Assembly (NCBI RefSeq): GCF_002286815.1
Contig: NZ_MUNM01000066.1
Coordinates: forward strand, 26,717 to 90,716
Source: Pseudomonas sp. PICF141
GTDB taxonomy: Bacteria > Pseudomonadota > Gammaproteobacteria > Pseudomonadales > Pseudomonadaceae
Direction of reading: 5' to 3'
Length of the DNA: 64,000 nt
The notes beneath the pieces are model-generated. The model worked only from the letters and a program-made list of their open reading frames with translations, ran no database searches and was not told where the DNA came from. The position numbers and the translations under genes are program-made. This document shows, one piece after another, positions 22,946-30,264 of this stretch; the stretch's first letter is position 1, and every line of letters begins with the position of its first letter.

Positions 22946-25021
22946 ATGACCGAGTTGTCGCAAGTGTCGGTGACGGCACTCAAGGGTGTCGGCGAAGCCA
23001 TGGCCGAGAAACTGGCCAAGGTCGGCCTGGAAAACCTCCAGGACGTGCTGTTCCACCTGCCGCTGCGTTATCAGGACCGCACCCGCGTGGTCCCGATCGG
23101 CCATTTGCGACCTGGGCAAGATGCCGTGATCGAAGGCACCGTCAGCGGTGCCGACGTGGTCATGGGCCGACGCCGCAGCCTGGTTGTCCGCCTGCAGGAC
23201 GGCACCGGCGGGCTTAGCCTGCGCTTCTACCATTTCAGCAACGCCCAGAAAGAAGGCCTCAAACGCGGCACGCGCATTCGCTGCTATGGCGAAGCGCGGC
23301 CCGGCGCCTCGGGACTGGAGATCTACCACCCGGAATACCGCGCCATCACTGGCGACGAGCCGCCGCCGGTGGATGAAACCCTGACCCCGGTCTACCCGCT
23401 CACCGAAGGCCTGACCCAACAGCGTTTGCGCCAGTTGTGCATGCAAACCCTGACCTTGCTCGGCCCCAGCAGCCTGCCCGACTGGCTGCCGACCGAACTG
23501 GCTCGGGACTATCAACTGGCGCCGCTGGCCGATGCGATCCGTTACCTGCATCACCCGCCCGCCGATGCCGATGTCGACGAACTCGCCCTCGGTCATCACT
23601 GGGCCCAACACCGCTTGGCGTTCGAAGAACTGCTGACCCATCAACTGTCCCAGCAGCGCCTGCGCGAAAGCATGCGTGCCCTGCGCGCGCCGGCGATGCC
23701 AAAAGCCACGAAGCTGCCTGCTCAGTATTTGGCCAACCTCGGTTTCACACCGACCGGCGCCCAGCAACGGGTCGGCAACGAAATCGCTTACGACCTCAGT
23801 CAGCACGAGCCGATGCTACGGCTGATTCAGGGCGACGTCGGCGCCGGCAAAACCGTGGTCGCTGCCCTCGCCGCGTTGCAGGCGCTGGAAGCCGGTTACC
23901 AAGTCGCACTGATGGCGCCCACAGAAATTCTCGCCGAGCAGCATTTCATTACCTTCAAGCGCTGGCTCGAACCGCTGGGCATTGAAGTCGCGTGGCTGGC
24001 TGGCAAGCTCAAAGGCAAAAACCGCGTCGCCGCGCTGGAGCAAATAGCCAACGGCACGCCAATGGTGGTCGGCACCCATGCGCTGTTTCAGGACGAGGTG
24101 CAATTCAAGAACCTGGCGCTGGCGATCATCGACGAACAACACCGCTTCGGCGTGCAGCAGCGTCTGGCATTGCGGCAGAAAGGCGTCGGCGGGCGGATGT
24201 GTCCGCACCAGCTGATCATGACCGCCACGCCAATCCCCCGGACACTGGCCATGAGCGCCTACGCCGACCTCGACACCTCGATCCTCGACGAACTGCCGCC
24301 CGGCCGTACGCCCGTAAACACGGTGCTGGTCACCGACACCCGTCGCGTCGAAGTGATCGAGCGCGTGCGCGGCGCCTGTGCCGAAGGGCGTCAGGCTTAT
24401 TGGGTGTGCACACTGATCGAAGAGTCGGAAGAGCTGACCTGCCAGGCCGCCGAAACCACTTTTGAAGACCTCACCGCCGCCCTTGGCGAGTTGAAAGTCG
24501 GTTTGATCCACGGCCGCATGAAGCCTGCCGAGAAGGCCGCGGTGATGGCCGAGTTCAAAATCGGCAACTTGCAACTGCTGGTCGCCACCACCGTCATCGA
24601 AGTCGGCGTCGACGTGCCCAACGCGAGCCTGATGATCATCGAAAACCCCGAACGCCTCGGCCTCGCGCAACTGCACCAATTGCGCGGCCGTGTCGGCCGG
24701 GGCAGCGCCGTCAGTCATTGCGTGCTGCTTTACCATCCGCCGCTGTCGCAGATCGGCCGTCAGCGCCTGGGCATCATGCGCGAAACCAACGACGGTTTTG
24801 TCATCGCCGAAAAAGACCTCGAACTGCGAGGCCCCGGCGAAATGCTCGGCACCCGCCAGACCGGCCTGCTGCAATTCAAGGTCGCCGACCTGATGCGCGA
24901 CGCCGATTTACTGCCTGCCGTACGCGACGCCGCTCAGGCGCTGCTGGAACGTTGGCCCGATCACGTCAGCCCGTTGCTCGACCGCTGGCTACGCCACGGG
25001 CAGCAATACGGCCAAGTGTGA
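22946..25021 (+). CDS. recG: ATP-dependent DNA helicase RecG
   Basis: 691 aa. Reverses stalled replication forks and migrates branched DNA. Order: N-terminal wedge/OB domain (TALKGVGEAMAEKLAKVG...FHLPLRYQDRT), helicase motif I GDVGAGKTVVA, motif II DEQHRFG, motif III TATPIPRT, and motif VI QLRGRVGRG. Ends with the conserved RecG tail including LELRGPGEMLGTRQTG. Downstream of oxyR in the same operon. Confidence 0.97.
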   Translation: MTELSQVSVTALKGVGEAMAEKLAKVGLENLQDVLFHLPLRYQDRTRVVPIGHLRPGQDAVIEGTVSGADVVMGRRRSLVVRLQDGTGGLSLRFYHFSNAQKEGLKRGTRIRCYGEARPGASGLEIYHPEYRAITGDEPPPVDETLTPVYPLTEGLTQQRLRQLCMQTLTLLGPSSLPDWLPTELARDYQLAPLADAIRYLHHPPADADVDELALGHHWAQHRLAFEELLTHQLSQQRLRESMRALRAPAMPKATKLPAQYLANLGFTPTGAQQRVGNEIAYDLSQHEPMLRLIQGDVGAGKTVVAALAALQALEAGYQVALMAPTEILAEQHFITFKRWLEPLGIEVAWLAGKLKGKNRVAALEQIANGTPMVVGTHALFQDEVQFKNLALAIIDEQHRFGVQQRLALRQKGVGGRMCPHQLIMTATPIPRTLAMSAYADLDTSILDELPPGRTPVNTVLVTDTRRVEVIERVRGACAEGRQAYWVCTLIEESEELTCQAAETTFEDLTAALGELKVGLIHGRMKPAEKAAVMAEFKIGNLQLLVATTVIEVGVDVPNASLMIIENPERLGLAQLHQLRGRVGRGSAVSHCVLLYHPPLSQIGRQRLGIMRETNDGFVIAEKDLELRGPGEMLGTRQTGLLQFKVADLMRDADLLPAVRDAAQALLERWPDHVSPLLDRWLRHGQQYGQV

Positions 25022-25099
25022 GCACTGTCGCAGTTTCTGGACCCTGGCGTTAAACAAGCTGGTTATACTCCTGCAATTGTTTGCAAACGGATACAGACC

Positions 25100-26500
25100 A
25101 TGACAGAAGCTGCCCTCGCCCCCGAAACCCCGCACGCTCCGTCTGTTATTCGGCTGCTGCTCGGCAAGCTGGGCATCGCCTACGAAGAAGTCCTCGACCA
25201 TCATGGCCTGAACGCCGCGCGTAAAGTGCAAGCGGTTCTGCTGAACGATGCCGTCGGCGCGCTCATGGTGCTGTTCCCCCAGAGCCAACTGCTGGACCTC
25301 AACCGCCTCGCCGAACTCACCGGCCGCCGGTTGACCGCCGTATCCACCGACCGCCTGGTAAAAATGCTCGGCAAACACAGCCTGAGCCTGCTGCCCGGCC
25401 TGCCGGCGCTCACCAGTTCGCCGTGCCTGTATGAAGAAAGCCTGCTGCGTGAACCGACGTTGCTGATCAACTCGGGCGAGCCGGGCGTACTGCTGGAAAT
25501 CTCCAGCGACGCTTTCAAAACCATGCTCACCAAGGCCAGCGCCGGCAATTTCGGCGAAGCCGTGAACCACATCCGCCCCAACCTCGACCGCCCCGACGAC
25601 GACCGCGAGGAAATCACCCAGGCCGTGCAAGCGTTCACCGCGCGGCGCATCCAGCAGCGGCTGGAAGAAACCATCGAGATTCCGCCGCTGGCCGAAACCG
25701 CGCAGAAAATCATCAAACTGCGCGTCGACCCCAACGCCACTATCGACGACATCACCGGCGTGGTGGAAACCGACCCGGCCCTGGCCGCACAGGTCGTCAG
25801 CTGGGCAGCGTCACCGTACTACGCCTCGCCGGGCAAGATTCGTTCAGTGGAAGACGCCATCGTCCGGGTGCTGGGTTTCGACCTGGTGATCAACCTGGCG
25901 TTGGGCCTGGCCCTGGGCAAAACCCTGAGCCTGCCCAAAGACCATCCTCAACACACCACGCCGTACTGGCAGCAATCGATCTACACCGCCGCCGTCATCG
26001 AAGGCCTGACCCGCGCCATGCCCCGCGCCCAGCGCCCGGAAGCCGGCCTGACCTACCTCGCCGGCCTGCTGCACAACTTCGGTTACTTGCTGCTGGCCCA
26101 TGTGTTCCCGCCGCATTTCTCGCTGATCTGCCGCCACCTGGAAGTCAACCCGCACCTGTGCCACAGCTATGTGGAACAACACCTGCTGGGCATCAGCCGC
26201 GAACAGATCGGCGCATGGCTGATGCGCTTCTGGGACATGCCCGACGAACTGGCCACCGCCCTGCGCTTCCAGCACGACCCAAGCTACGACGGCGACTACG
26301 CCGAATACCCGAACCTCGTCTGCCTGGCCGTACGCCTGCTGCGTAGTCGCGGGATTGGGTCTGGGCCGGATGAAGACATCCCCGACGTCCTGCTGGAGCG
26401 CGTCGGCCTGACCCGCGACAAAGCCAACGACGTGGTCAGCAAGGTTCTGGAAGCAGAAGTGCTGCTGCGCGAACTGGCTTCGCAATTCAGCCAGGCCTAA
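25100..26500 (+). CDS. YbaK/ProX-type aminoacyl-tRNA deacylase domain fused to HDOD domain
   Basis: 466 aa in two parts. Residues about 10-150 resemble the YbaK/prolyl-tRNA deacylase fold (VQAVLLNDAVGALMVLFPQSQLLDLNRLAELTGRRL, later LLINSGEPGVLLEISSDAF). Residues about 195-400 form an HDOD domain: EIPPLAETAQKIIKLRVDPNATIDDITGVVETDPALAAQVV, then YLAGLLHNFGYLLLAHVFP. HDOD domains are non-catalytic relatives of HD phosphohydrolases, used in signalling. Homologues occur at this place in Pseudomonas. Whether the deacylase part edits tRNA is unknown. Confidence 0.88.
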   Translation: MTEAALAPETPHAPSVIRLLLGKLGIAYEEVLDHHGLNAARKVQAVLLNDAVGALMVLFPQSQLLDLNRLAELTGRRLTAVSTDRLVKMLGKHSLSLLPGLPALTSSPCLYEESLLREPTLLINSGEPGVLLEISSDAFKTMLTKASAGNFGEAVNHIRPNLDRPDDDREEITQAVQAFTARRIQQRLEETIEIPPLAETAQKIIKLRVDPNATIDDITGVVETDPALAAQVVSWAASPYYASPGKIRSVEDAIVRVLGFDLVINLALGLALGKTLSLPKDHPQHTTPYWQQSIYTAAVIEGLTRAMPRAQRPEAGLTYLAGLLHNFGYLLLAHVFPPHFSLICRHLEVNPHLCHSYVEQHLLGISREQIGAWLMRFWDMPDELATALRFQHDPSYDGDYAEYPNLVCLAVRLLRSRGIGSGPDEDIPDVLLERVGLTRDKANDVVSKVLEAEVLLRELASQFSQA

Positions 26501-26503
26501 AAG

Positions 26504-26570
26504 CATCGCGGGCAAGCCACGCTCCCACAGGATCTAGGCGATCCCTGTGGGAGCGGGCTTGCCCGCGATG
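26504..26570. repeat. Inverted REP pair (family A)
   Basis: CATCGCGGGCAAGCCACGC and GCGGGCTTGCCCGCGATG, only about 20 bp between the copies, just after the YbaK-HDOD stop. Confidence 0.9.
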
Positions 26571-26603
26571 AATCCAACTCGGTCCACCTGAATCACCACC
26601 CAC

Positions 26604-26737
26604 TGTGGCGAGGGAGCTTGCTCCCGCTCGACTGCGCAGCAGTCGCAAACCCAGCCGCCGCAGCGTGTCAGATACAACCGAAGTCTCAGGCTTTAGGGCC
26701 GCTTCGCAGCCCAGCGGGAGCAAGCTCCCTCGCCACA
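26604..26737. repeat. Inverted REP-like pair (family C)
   Basis: TGTGGCGAGGGAGCTTGCTC (26604-26623) is repeated inverted at 26718-26737 (GAGCAAGCTCCCTCGCCACA), with about 95 bp between. Same family as 46091-46222. Confidence 0.88.
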
Positions 26738-26762
26738 AAAGCCCTTTGACCAAAGACCTGCG

Positions 26763-27140
26763 TCAGACCTTAGCCTTCCTAGGCTTCAAATACTTGGTCA
26801 ACCCCTGAAACCACATCACCAACGCCGGGTTGCCCTTGATCTGAATCGACTTGTCCTGAATCCCGTTCATAAACGCCAACTGCTTGTTCTTCGCCTGCAT
26901 CGTGGCGAAACCATACGCCGAGTCTTTAAAGGCAATCGCAAACGCAGGCTCGGCATACACGCCGGACTTGCTGGTAATGCGCTGATCCTTCACCACGAAA
27001 TGCCGCGCCACCTTCCCGTCCAGGGTCTGTAGCTGAAACACCAATGCCTTGTCACCCAACTGCTGCTGAAACGCAGGATTAGTCCGACTGGCCTTACCCA
27101 TCAACAAACCCAGCATCCACAGAAGAAAACGAAATTTCAT
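26763..27140 (-). CDS. SCP2 sterol-binding-like domain protein
   Basis: 125 aa from the ATG at 27140 (MKFRFLLWMLGLLMGKASRTNPAF); a GTG 6 bp upstream is possible. One SCP2-like lipid-binding domain: ALVFQLQTLDGKVARHFVVKDQRITSKSGVYAEPAFAIAFKDSAY...KGNPALVMWFQGL. The amphipathic N-terminus may associate with the membrane. Matches the PAO1 gene that precedes hupA, so this is the last gene of the conserved block before the inserted island. Confidence 0.85.
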   Translation of the reverse strand: MKFRFLLWMLGLLMGKASRTNPAFQQQLGDKALVFQLQTLDGKVARHFVVKDQRITSKSGVYAEPAFAIAFKDSAYGFATMQAKNKQLAFMNGIQDKSIQIKGNPALVMWFQGLTKYLKPRKAKV

Positions 27141-27287
27141 GCGCACAGCCTCAAGAGAAAAGTGAACGGCCGGCGCAGTGTAGCGGCTTCAAGCCAGAAC
27201 GCCACTCTCGGCTTGCGTTAGAAGAAGATGAACCGCTTTTCCAGCATGATGACCGCCAAGTCACGCTTTACCGCCTCAACCCTGATC

Positions 27288-27334
27288 GTTCCCACGCTCC
27301 CGCGTAGGAACGCATCCCATGACGCTCCGCGTCA
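27288..27334. repeat. Two tandem small palindromes, Pseudomonas intergenic repeat
   Basis: GTTCCCACGCTCCCGCGTAGGAAC... (27288-27311, 9 of 10 stem positions pair) followed by TGACGCTCCGCGTCA (27320-27334). I recall this 'ACGCTCCGCGT' double palindrome as frequent in P. fluorescens intergenic DNA. Confidence 0.7.
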
Positions 27335-27370
27335 CACCCAACACCCGCCCTACACCTGAAGAAACACATT

Positions 27371-27400
27371 CTGTAGGAGCTGCCGAAGGCTGCGATCTTC
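27371..27400. repeat. Single REP-like half element (family D)
   Basis: CTGTAGGAGCTGCCGAAGGC followed by TGCGATCTTC; related to the right half of the argB-downstream repeat. Confidence 0.65.
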
Positions 27401-27496
27401 TGATCTTGATGCCCTCAAACTTATCGGACATTTCCTTCAAAACGCCGGGCTGTCCATGAACTAGGCAGCTTGGTCCCTCATCGATAACCTCTGTTC

Positions 27497-27728
27497 GTCA
27501 CCGCAAAATCGGTGACTCGGACGTGCAAGTCCGGTGGAGTACACATTCGGTTATGGCAATTCATCGAGCGTTTTCCTATGCTCGCGAATCGTTATGGCAG
27601 CTGTGTATGGGAGACCTCCGGGTCTGCCGGGTGACTCCACCGGTCTTGCACACCTATGCACAGCTGCCACCTCTTTCGAAGTGCACGCGAAATGGTGTCA
27701 GCTCCTTTAAATCATGGAGTAACACTTA
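27497..27728 (+). ncRNA. Structured 5' leader RNA of the DUF6124 gene (candidate cis-regulatory element)
   Basis: Several helices are visible. Helix 1: GTCACCG/CGGTGAC (27497-27503 with 27510-27516). Helix 2: CGGAC/GTCCG (27518-27522 with 27529-27533). Helix A: CCGGTGGAGT/ACTCCACCGG (27531-27540 with 27634-27643). Helix C: 16 bp with two G-U pairs (27596-27611 with 27653-27668). Small hairpin: AGACC/GGTCT (27612-27616 with 27621-27625). A and C interleave, so they form a pseudoknot or are alternatives. A last stem pairs CTCC (27702-27705) with the ribosome-binding GGAG (27716-27719), extended by GTGT/ACAC (27695-27698 with 27722-27725). No ORF with support lies inside. Regulation of translation is inferred. 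Confidence 0.65.
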
Positions 27729-28109
27729 ATGATCAAGCCAACACCGAATCCTCCTGAAAACGAAGCCACATCCCCCTACGAATCCTTCGATTCCAGAAAA
27801 CTCCACGAAGCCGCCGAACGCGCCCTCAACCACCATTTCGCCCCTCCACCCAACGAAAAACCCAAGCGCAAAGGCAAGCTCTTCACCGTCTCCCCCGACA
27901 TCGACACCGAAGCCCTCCTGGCCAACGCCTCGGAAGACCTGCTGTCCATCAGCGCCATCGCCGCCAACCTGGCCGACGACGTGGACGGTACACGGCGCTC
28001 CTTAGCCTTGGCGCTCAGCAGATTGGCGGATGGGGTCCGGTTGTTGGTGGAGCGAGCGCTCGATCACATTGATTCGCCGAATCCGGCGGAGTATCGGGCG
28101 AAGGTGTAG
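27729..28109 (+). CDS. DUF6124 family protein
   Basis: 126 aa, hydrophilic. The MIKPTPNPPENEATSPYESFDSRKLHEAAERALNHH start, the middle FTVSPDIDTEALLANASEDLLSISAIAANLADD and the C-terminal helix ADGVRLLVERALDHID match my memory of the Pseudomonas-restricted DUF6124 family. Function unknown. GGAG lies 9 bp before the ATG and is covered by a possible hairpin of the leader RNA. A bidirectional terminator follows. Confidence 0.8.
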   Translation: MIKPTPNPPENEATSPYESFDSRKLHEAAERALNHHFAPPPNEKPKRKGKLFTVSPDIDTEALLANASEDLLSISAIAANLADDVDGTRRSLALALSRLADGVRLLVERALDHIDSPNPAEYRAKV

Positions 28110-28121
28110 CGGAACCGCGAA

Positions 28122-28152
28122 TAAAAAAAGGGGACTTAAGTCCCCTTTTTCG
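28122..28152. terminator. Bidirectional terminator between DUF6124 gene and T6SS effector operon
   Basis: GGGGAC (28130-28135) pairs with GTCCCC (28140-28145), loop TTAA; A-run before, T-run after. It serves the plus-strand DUF6124 gene and the minus-strand operon that ends at 28162. Confidence 0.9.
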
Positions 28153-28161
28153 GTCCCTTAC

Positions 28162-28602
28162 TCACCACTGGCAGCCTGTCTCGGGTGGCGAGTCCATGTT
28201 GCTATCGTGCTCGAATATATATCTCTTACCGGATTTGTGGTTCGTATAGACCATGGCGTAAATCAGAGCACCTTGCCTGACCATTCCATAATCTCCAGTG
28301 ACCTGACCTTCGGACACTTCAATCCATCTTGTTGTGAACTGAGAAGGTCGATTCGGATCTAGCACTTCTTCTTCGGAGTCCTTGTAAACAAGAGAAATAG
28401 CCTCCTTCGATTTACTGTACTTGACGCTTGCGCCGCTCCATTTGGAAACTGAGTCGTAATAGCTTCTGAACTCAAAATTGATGTCCTTGCCTTCCTGCGA
28501 GCGAAAGCAATAGACCTCAGTTGTGACTTCGCTGTGAGCCGACATCGGACAGAGGAGCAACAATGCAATAAAACACACAGACAAAGATTTCAAACCGATC
28601 AT
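28162..28602 (-). CDS. Small secreted protein, possible T6SS immunity protein
   Basis: 146 aa with a Sec signal peptide (MIGLKSLSVCFIALLLLCPMSAHS). The mature part has two cysteines (VYCFRS and TGCQW) that could form a disulfide. It is the last gene of the minus-strand run, translationally coupled to the preceding gene by an ATGA overlap (28599-28602). No family recognised. Its place three genes downstream of a putative peptidoglycan-attacking effector, and its periplasmic address, suggest an immunity or accessory role. That is inference only. Confidence 0.6.
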   Translation of the reverse strand: MIGLKSLSVCFIALLLLCPMSAHSEVTTEVYCFRSQEGKDINFEFRSYYDSVSKWSGASVKYSKSKEAISLVYKDSEEEVLDPNRPSQFTTRWIEVSEGQVTGDYGMVRQGALIYAMVYTNHKSGKRYIFEHDSNMDSPPETGCQW

Positions 28603-29318
28603 TCCTTTAGCGGCTCATGGGTAACTGAAAACGCATTCTCACCACGCAATAAGCGAGGTCGTGCCGCTGTGATAGGTGAGCAATTGGACTGACAAGCCAT
28701 CGCCGACAAATCTGGCTCTTCGCTTCCAACGAATACGTAGGTCGCCGCACCATTGCGATTTCGGGCGCTGTACACAGGAACACTGACGGCCAACGATTTG
28801 GCGGGCGCGGATACAGGAGAATCTTCCTGTACCAGTACGACTTCACCTTCAACCTCACCACATAGCGCCTGCATGGCTGACTCGCTGAAGGACTCGTCGC
28901 TTGGGCGGGTGAATGGCTTGGAGTCGGACCGGCAATCGTAACCGTGCCAATAAGGCCCTGACTGCTCGGAAATGTCTAACGAGAAGATATAGATCCTATC
29001 CAGAACAACCCTTCCAGCGTCATAGCCAAACACCACCCAGCGACGTGTTTTAGCGCGGGAGAAATTCTCGTTGGCCAATATGTATCGACCGCCGTCTCGG
29101 TAGAGCTCAAACGAATTCATAGCTCCCATTGACTCCGCTGTATCGGACAACTTTTTACCGGAATCGGCATCCACCAGGTAACCGTTACTGTCCAGCACCA
29201 CCGAGCAATGACTCGCAGTACTAACGCCCTGCTCACATGACTGCAGAGACTGAAAGATCGGTTCAGCGGCTACAGCCAAGGGACACAAAAGCATTACCAA
29301 TAAAAATAACTTATTCAA
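28599..29318 (-). CDS. Secreted cysteine-containing protein, possible immunity/accessory protein
   Basis: Preferred start is a TTG at 29318, with AAGGG upstream, giving a clean signal peptide (MNKLFLLVMLLCPLAVAA) and 239 aa. The longer frame to 29396 would put 26 residues in front of it. The mature part holds six cysteines (QSCEQ, SHCSV, YDCRS, ALCGE, ACQSNC), consistent with periplasmic disulfides. It contains YRDGGRYILANENFSRAKTRRWVVFGYD. Not recognised. Overlaps the next gene by ATGA. Probably part of the effector/immunity operon. Confidence 0.6.
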   Translation of the reverse strand: MNKLFLLVMLLCPLAVAAEPIFQSLQSCEQGVSTASHCSVVLDSNGYLVDADSGKKLSDTAESMGAMNSFELYRDGGRYILANENFSRAKTRRWVVFGYDAGRVVLDRIYIFSLDISEQSGPYWHGYDCRSDSKPFTRPSDESFSESAMQALCGEVEGEVVLVQEDSPVSAPAKSLAVSVPVYSARNRNGAATYVFVGSEEPDLSAMACQSNCSPITAARPRLLRGENAFSVTHEPLKE

Positions 29319-29425
29319 AACAAATCCCTTGCGTTGATGCAACTCGAGGCTATGACGCGACAGATAAAAGTTGGCAGAATACTTGCTAGCGCACAAACAA
29401 TACGCCAGCGTTCTTCGATTTAGTT

Positions 29426-30262
29426 TTACTGAATCCGCTCAGGAACCCGAACCGGAATTTTAGCACTTTTCCCGTCGGCATTCATTGCGTCAGAGTATCG
29501 TTTGTAGTACTCGATCGCCTCAGAGGTTTTTTTCATATTCCACAGAGAGTCGGCAATATTCAGCATTAACACTGTACGTTTACCAGTAGTTTCCACGCCT
29601 CGGTATATTTTCAGTGCAGACAAATCATCACCTGCTTGCGCTAGGTAGAAGCCCAGATCGTTTAACGCCTGAACATTTTTGGCAGGTGGATAGCAGCTTA
29701 TATAAGAGTCAACACCCATAAACATTTGATCTTTGATAGCAAGCGCCCTAGACGCTGCATCGGAAATAGCTGCTGCCGACTTGACCAGCTCTTTAGGAGT
29801 TATCGTTTCCAGTTTCGGCGCAATGACCTCACCTCCATCCGTCGACCAATTGACCCCTTTCCAACTTCCAGAGCAAGCTTCGGCAGGCCGAGAGAGAAGT
29901 ACACAACCGGTGTCCATTGAGACCATATCGCAATAGGATTTTTCGGTAGACGTTATTTGTTGGCCATCATTTAACTCCCCGAATACTGTTCGCTGAATTA
30001 GCGCGTATTTCCTACTTGGAGCAAGGGAGTCCGAATTGACACCAAGCCCAATTGAAGGGGTCGACCCACTTTCATACAAATTGAAACTCAGGTTGTTTTT
30101 TGAAAACGTAGCCCGCTTCCAAACAGCGACATCTTTATCCCAAGAGGAAAACTTGAGAGCTGCTCCATCGACACCGGATAAATTGGAGTCTGCCGCATGA
30201 CAAGCAGCGCTTAAAGAAAACAGAAAACATATGCGAACAACTAGAAGCTTTACCTTTAACAT
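29426..30262 (-). CDS. Secreted TPR-containing protein, probable immunity protein of the adjacent effector
   Basis: 278 aa. Signal peptide MLKVKLLVVRICFLFSLSAACHA. The middle has cysteines in KSYCDMVSMDTGCVLL and ACSGSW. The C-terminal third is TPR-like: NDLGFYLAQAGDDLSALKIYRGV followed by LMLNIADSLWNMKKTSEAIEYYKRY. The ATG is only 2 bp after the stop of the large effector gene, the position where immunity genes usually stand. TPR-type periplasmic immunity is an inference; the target and partner are not proven. Confidence 0.65.
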   Translation of the reverse strand: MLKVKLLVVRICFLFSLSAACHAADSNLSGVDGAALKFSSWDKDVAVWKRATFSKNNLSFNLYESGSTPSIGLGVNSDSLAPSRKYALIQRTVFGELNDGQQITSTEKSYCDMVSMDTGCVLLSRPAEACSGSWKGVNWSTDGGEVIAPKLETITPKELVKSAAAISDAASRALAIKDQMFMGVDSYISCYPPAKNVQALNDLGFYLAQAGDDLSALKIYRGVETTGKRTVLMLNIADSLWNMKKTSEAIEYYKRYSDAMNADGKSAKIPVRVPERIQ

Positions 30263-30264
30263 TC

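Noticed and set aside
27280..27400. Possible insertion-sequence remnant
   Set aside because: Only small palindromes of known intergenic type; no transposase fragment or terminal repeat pair.
27523..27729. 68-codon frame inside the leader of the DUF6124 gene
   Set aside because: No good ribosome-binding site, and the stretch is explained by RNA helices; stop placement next to the real start is probably coincidence.
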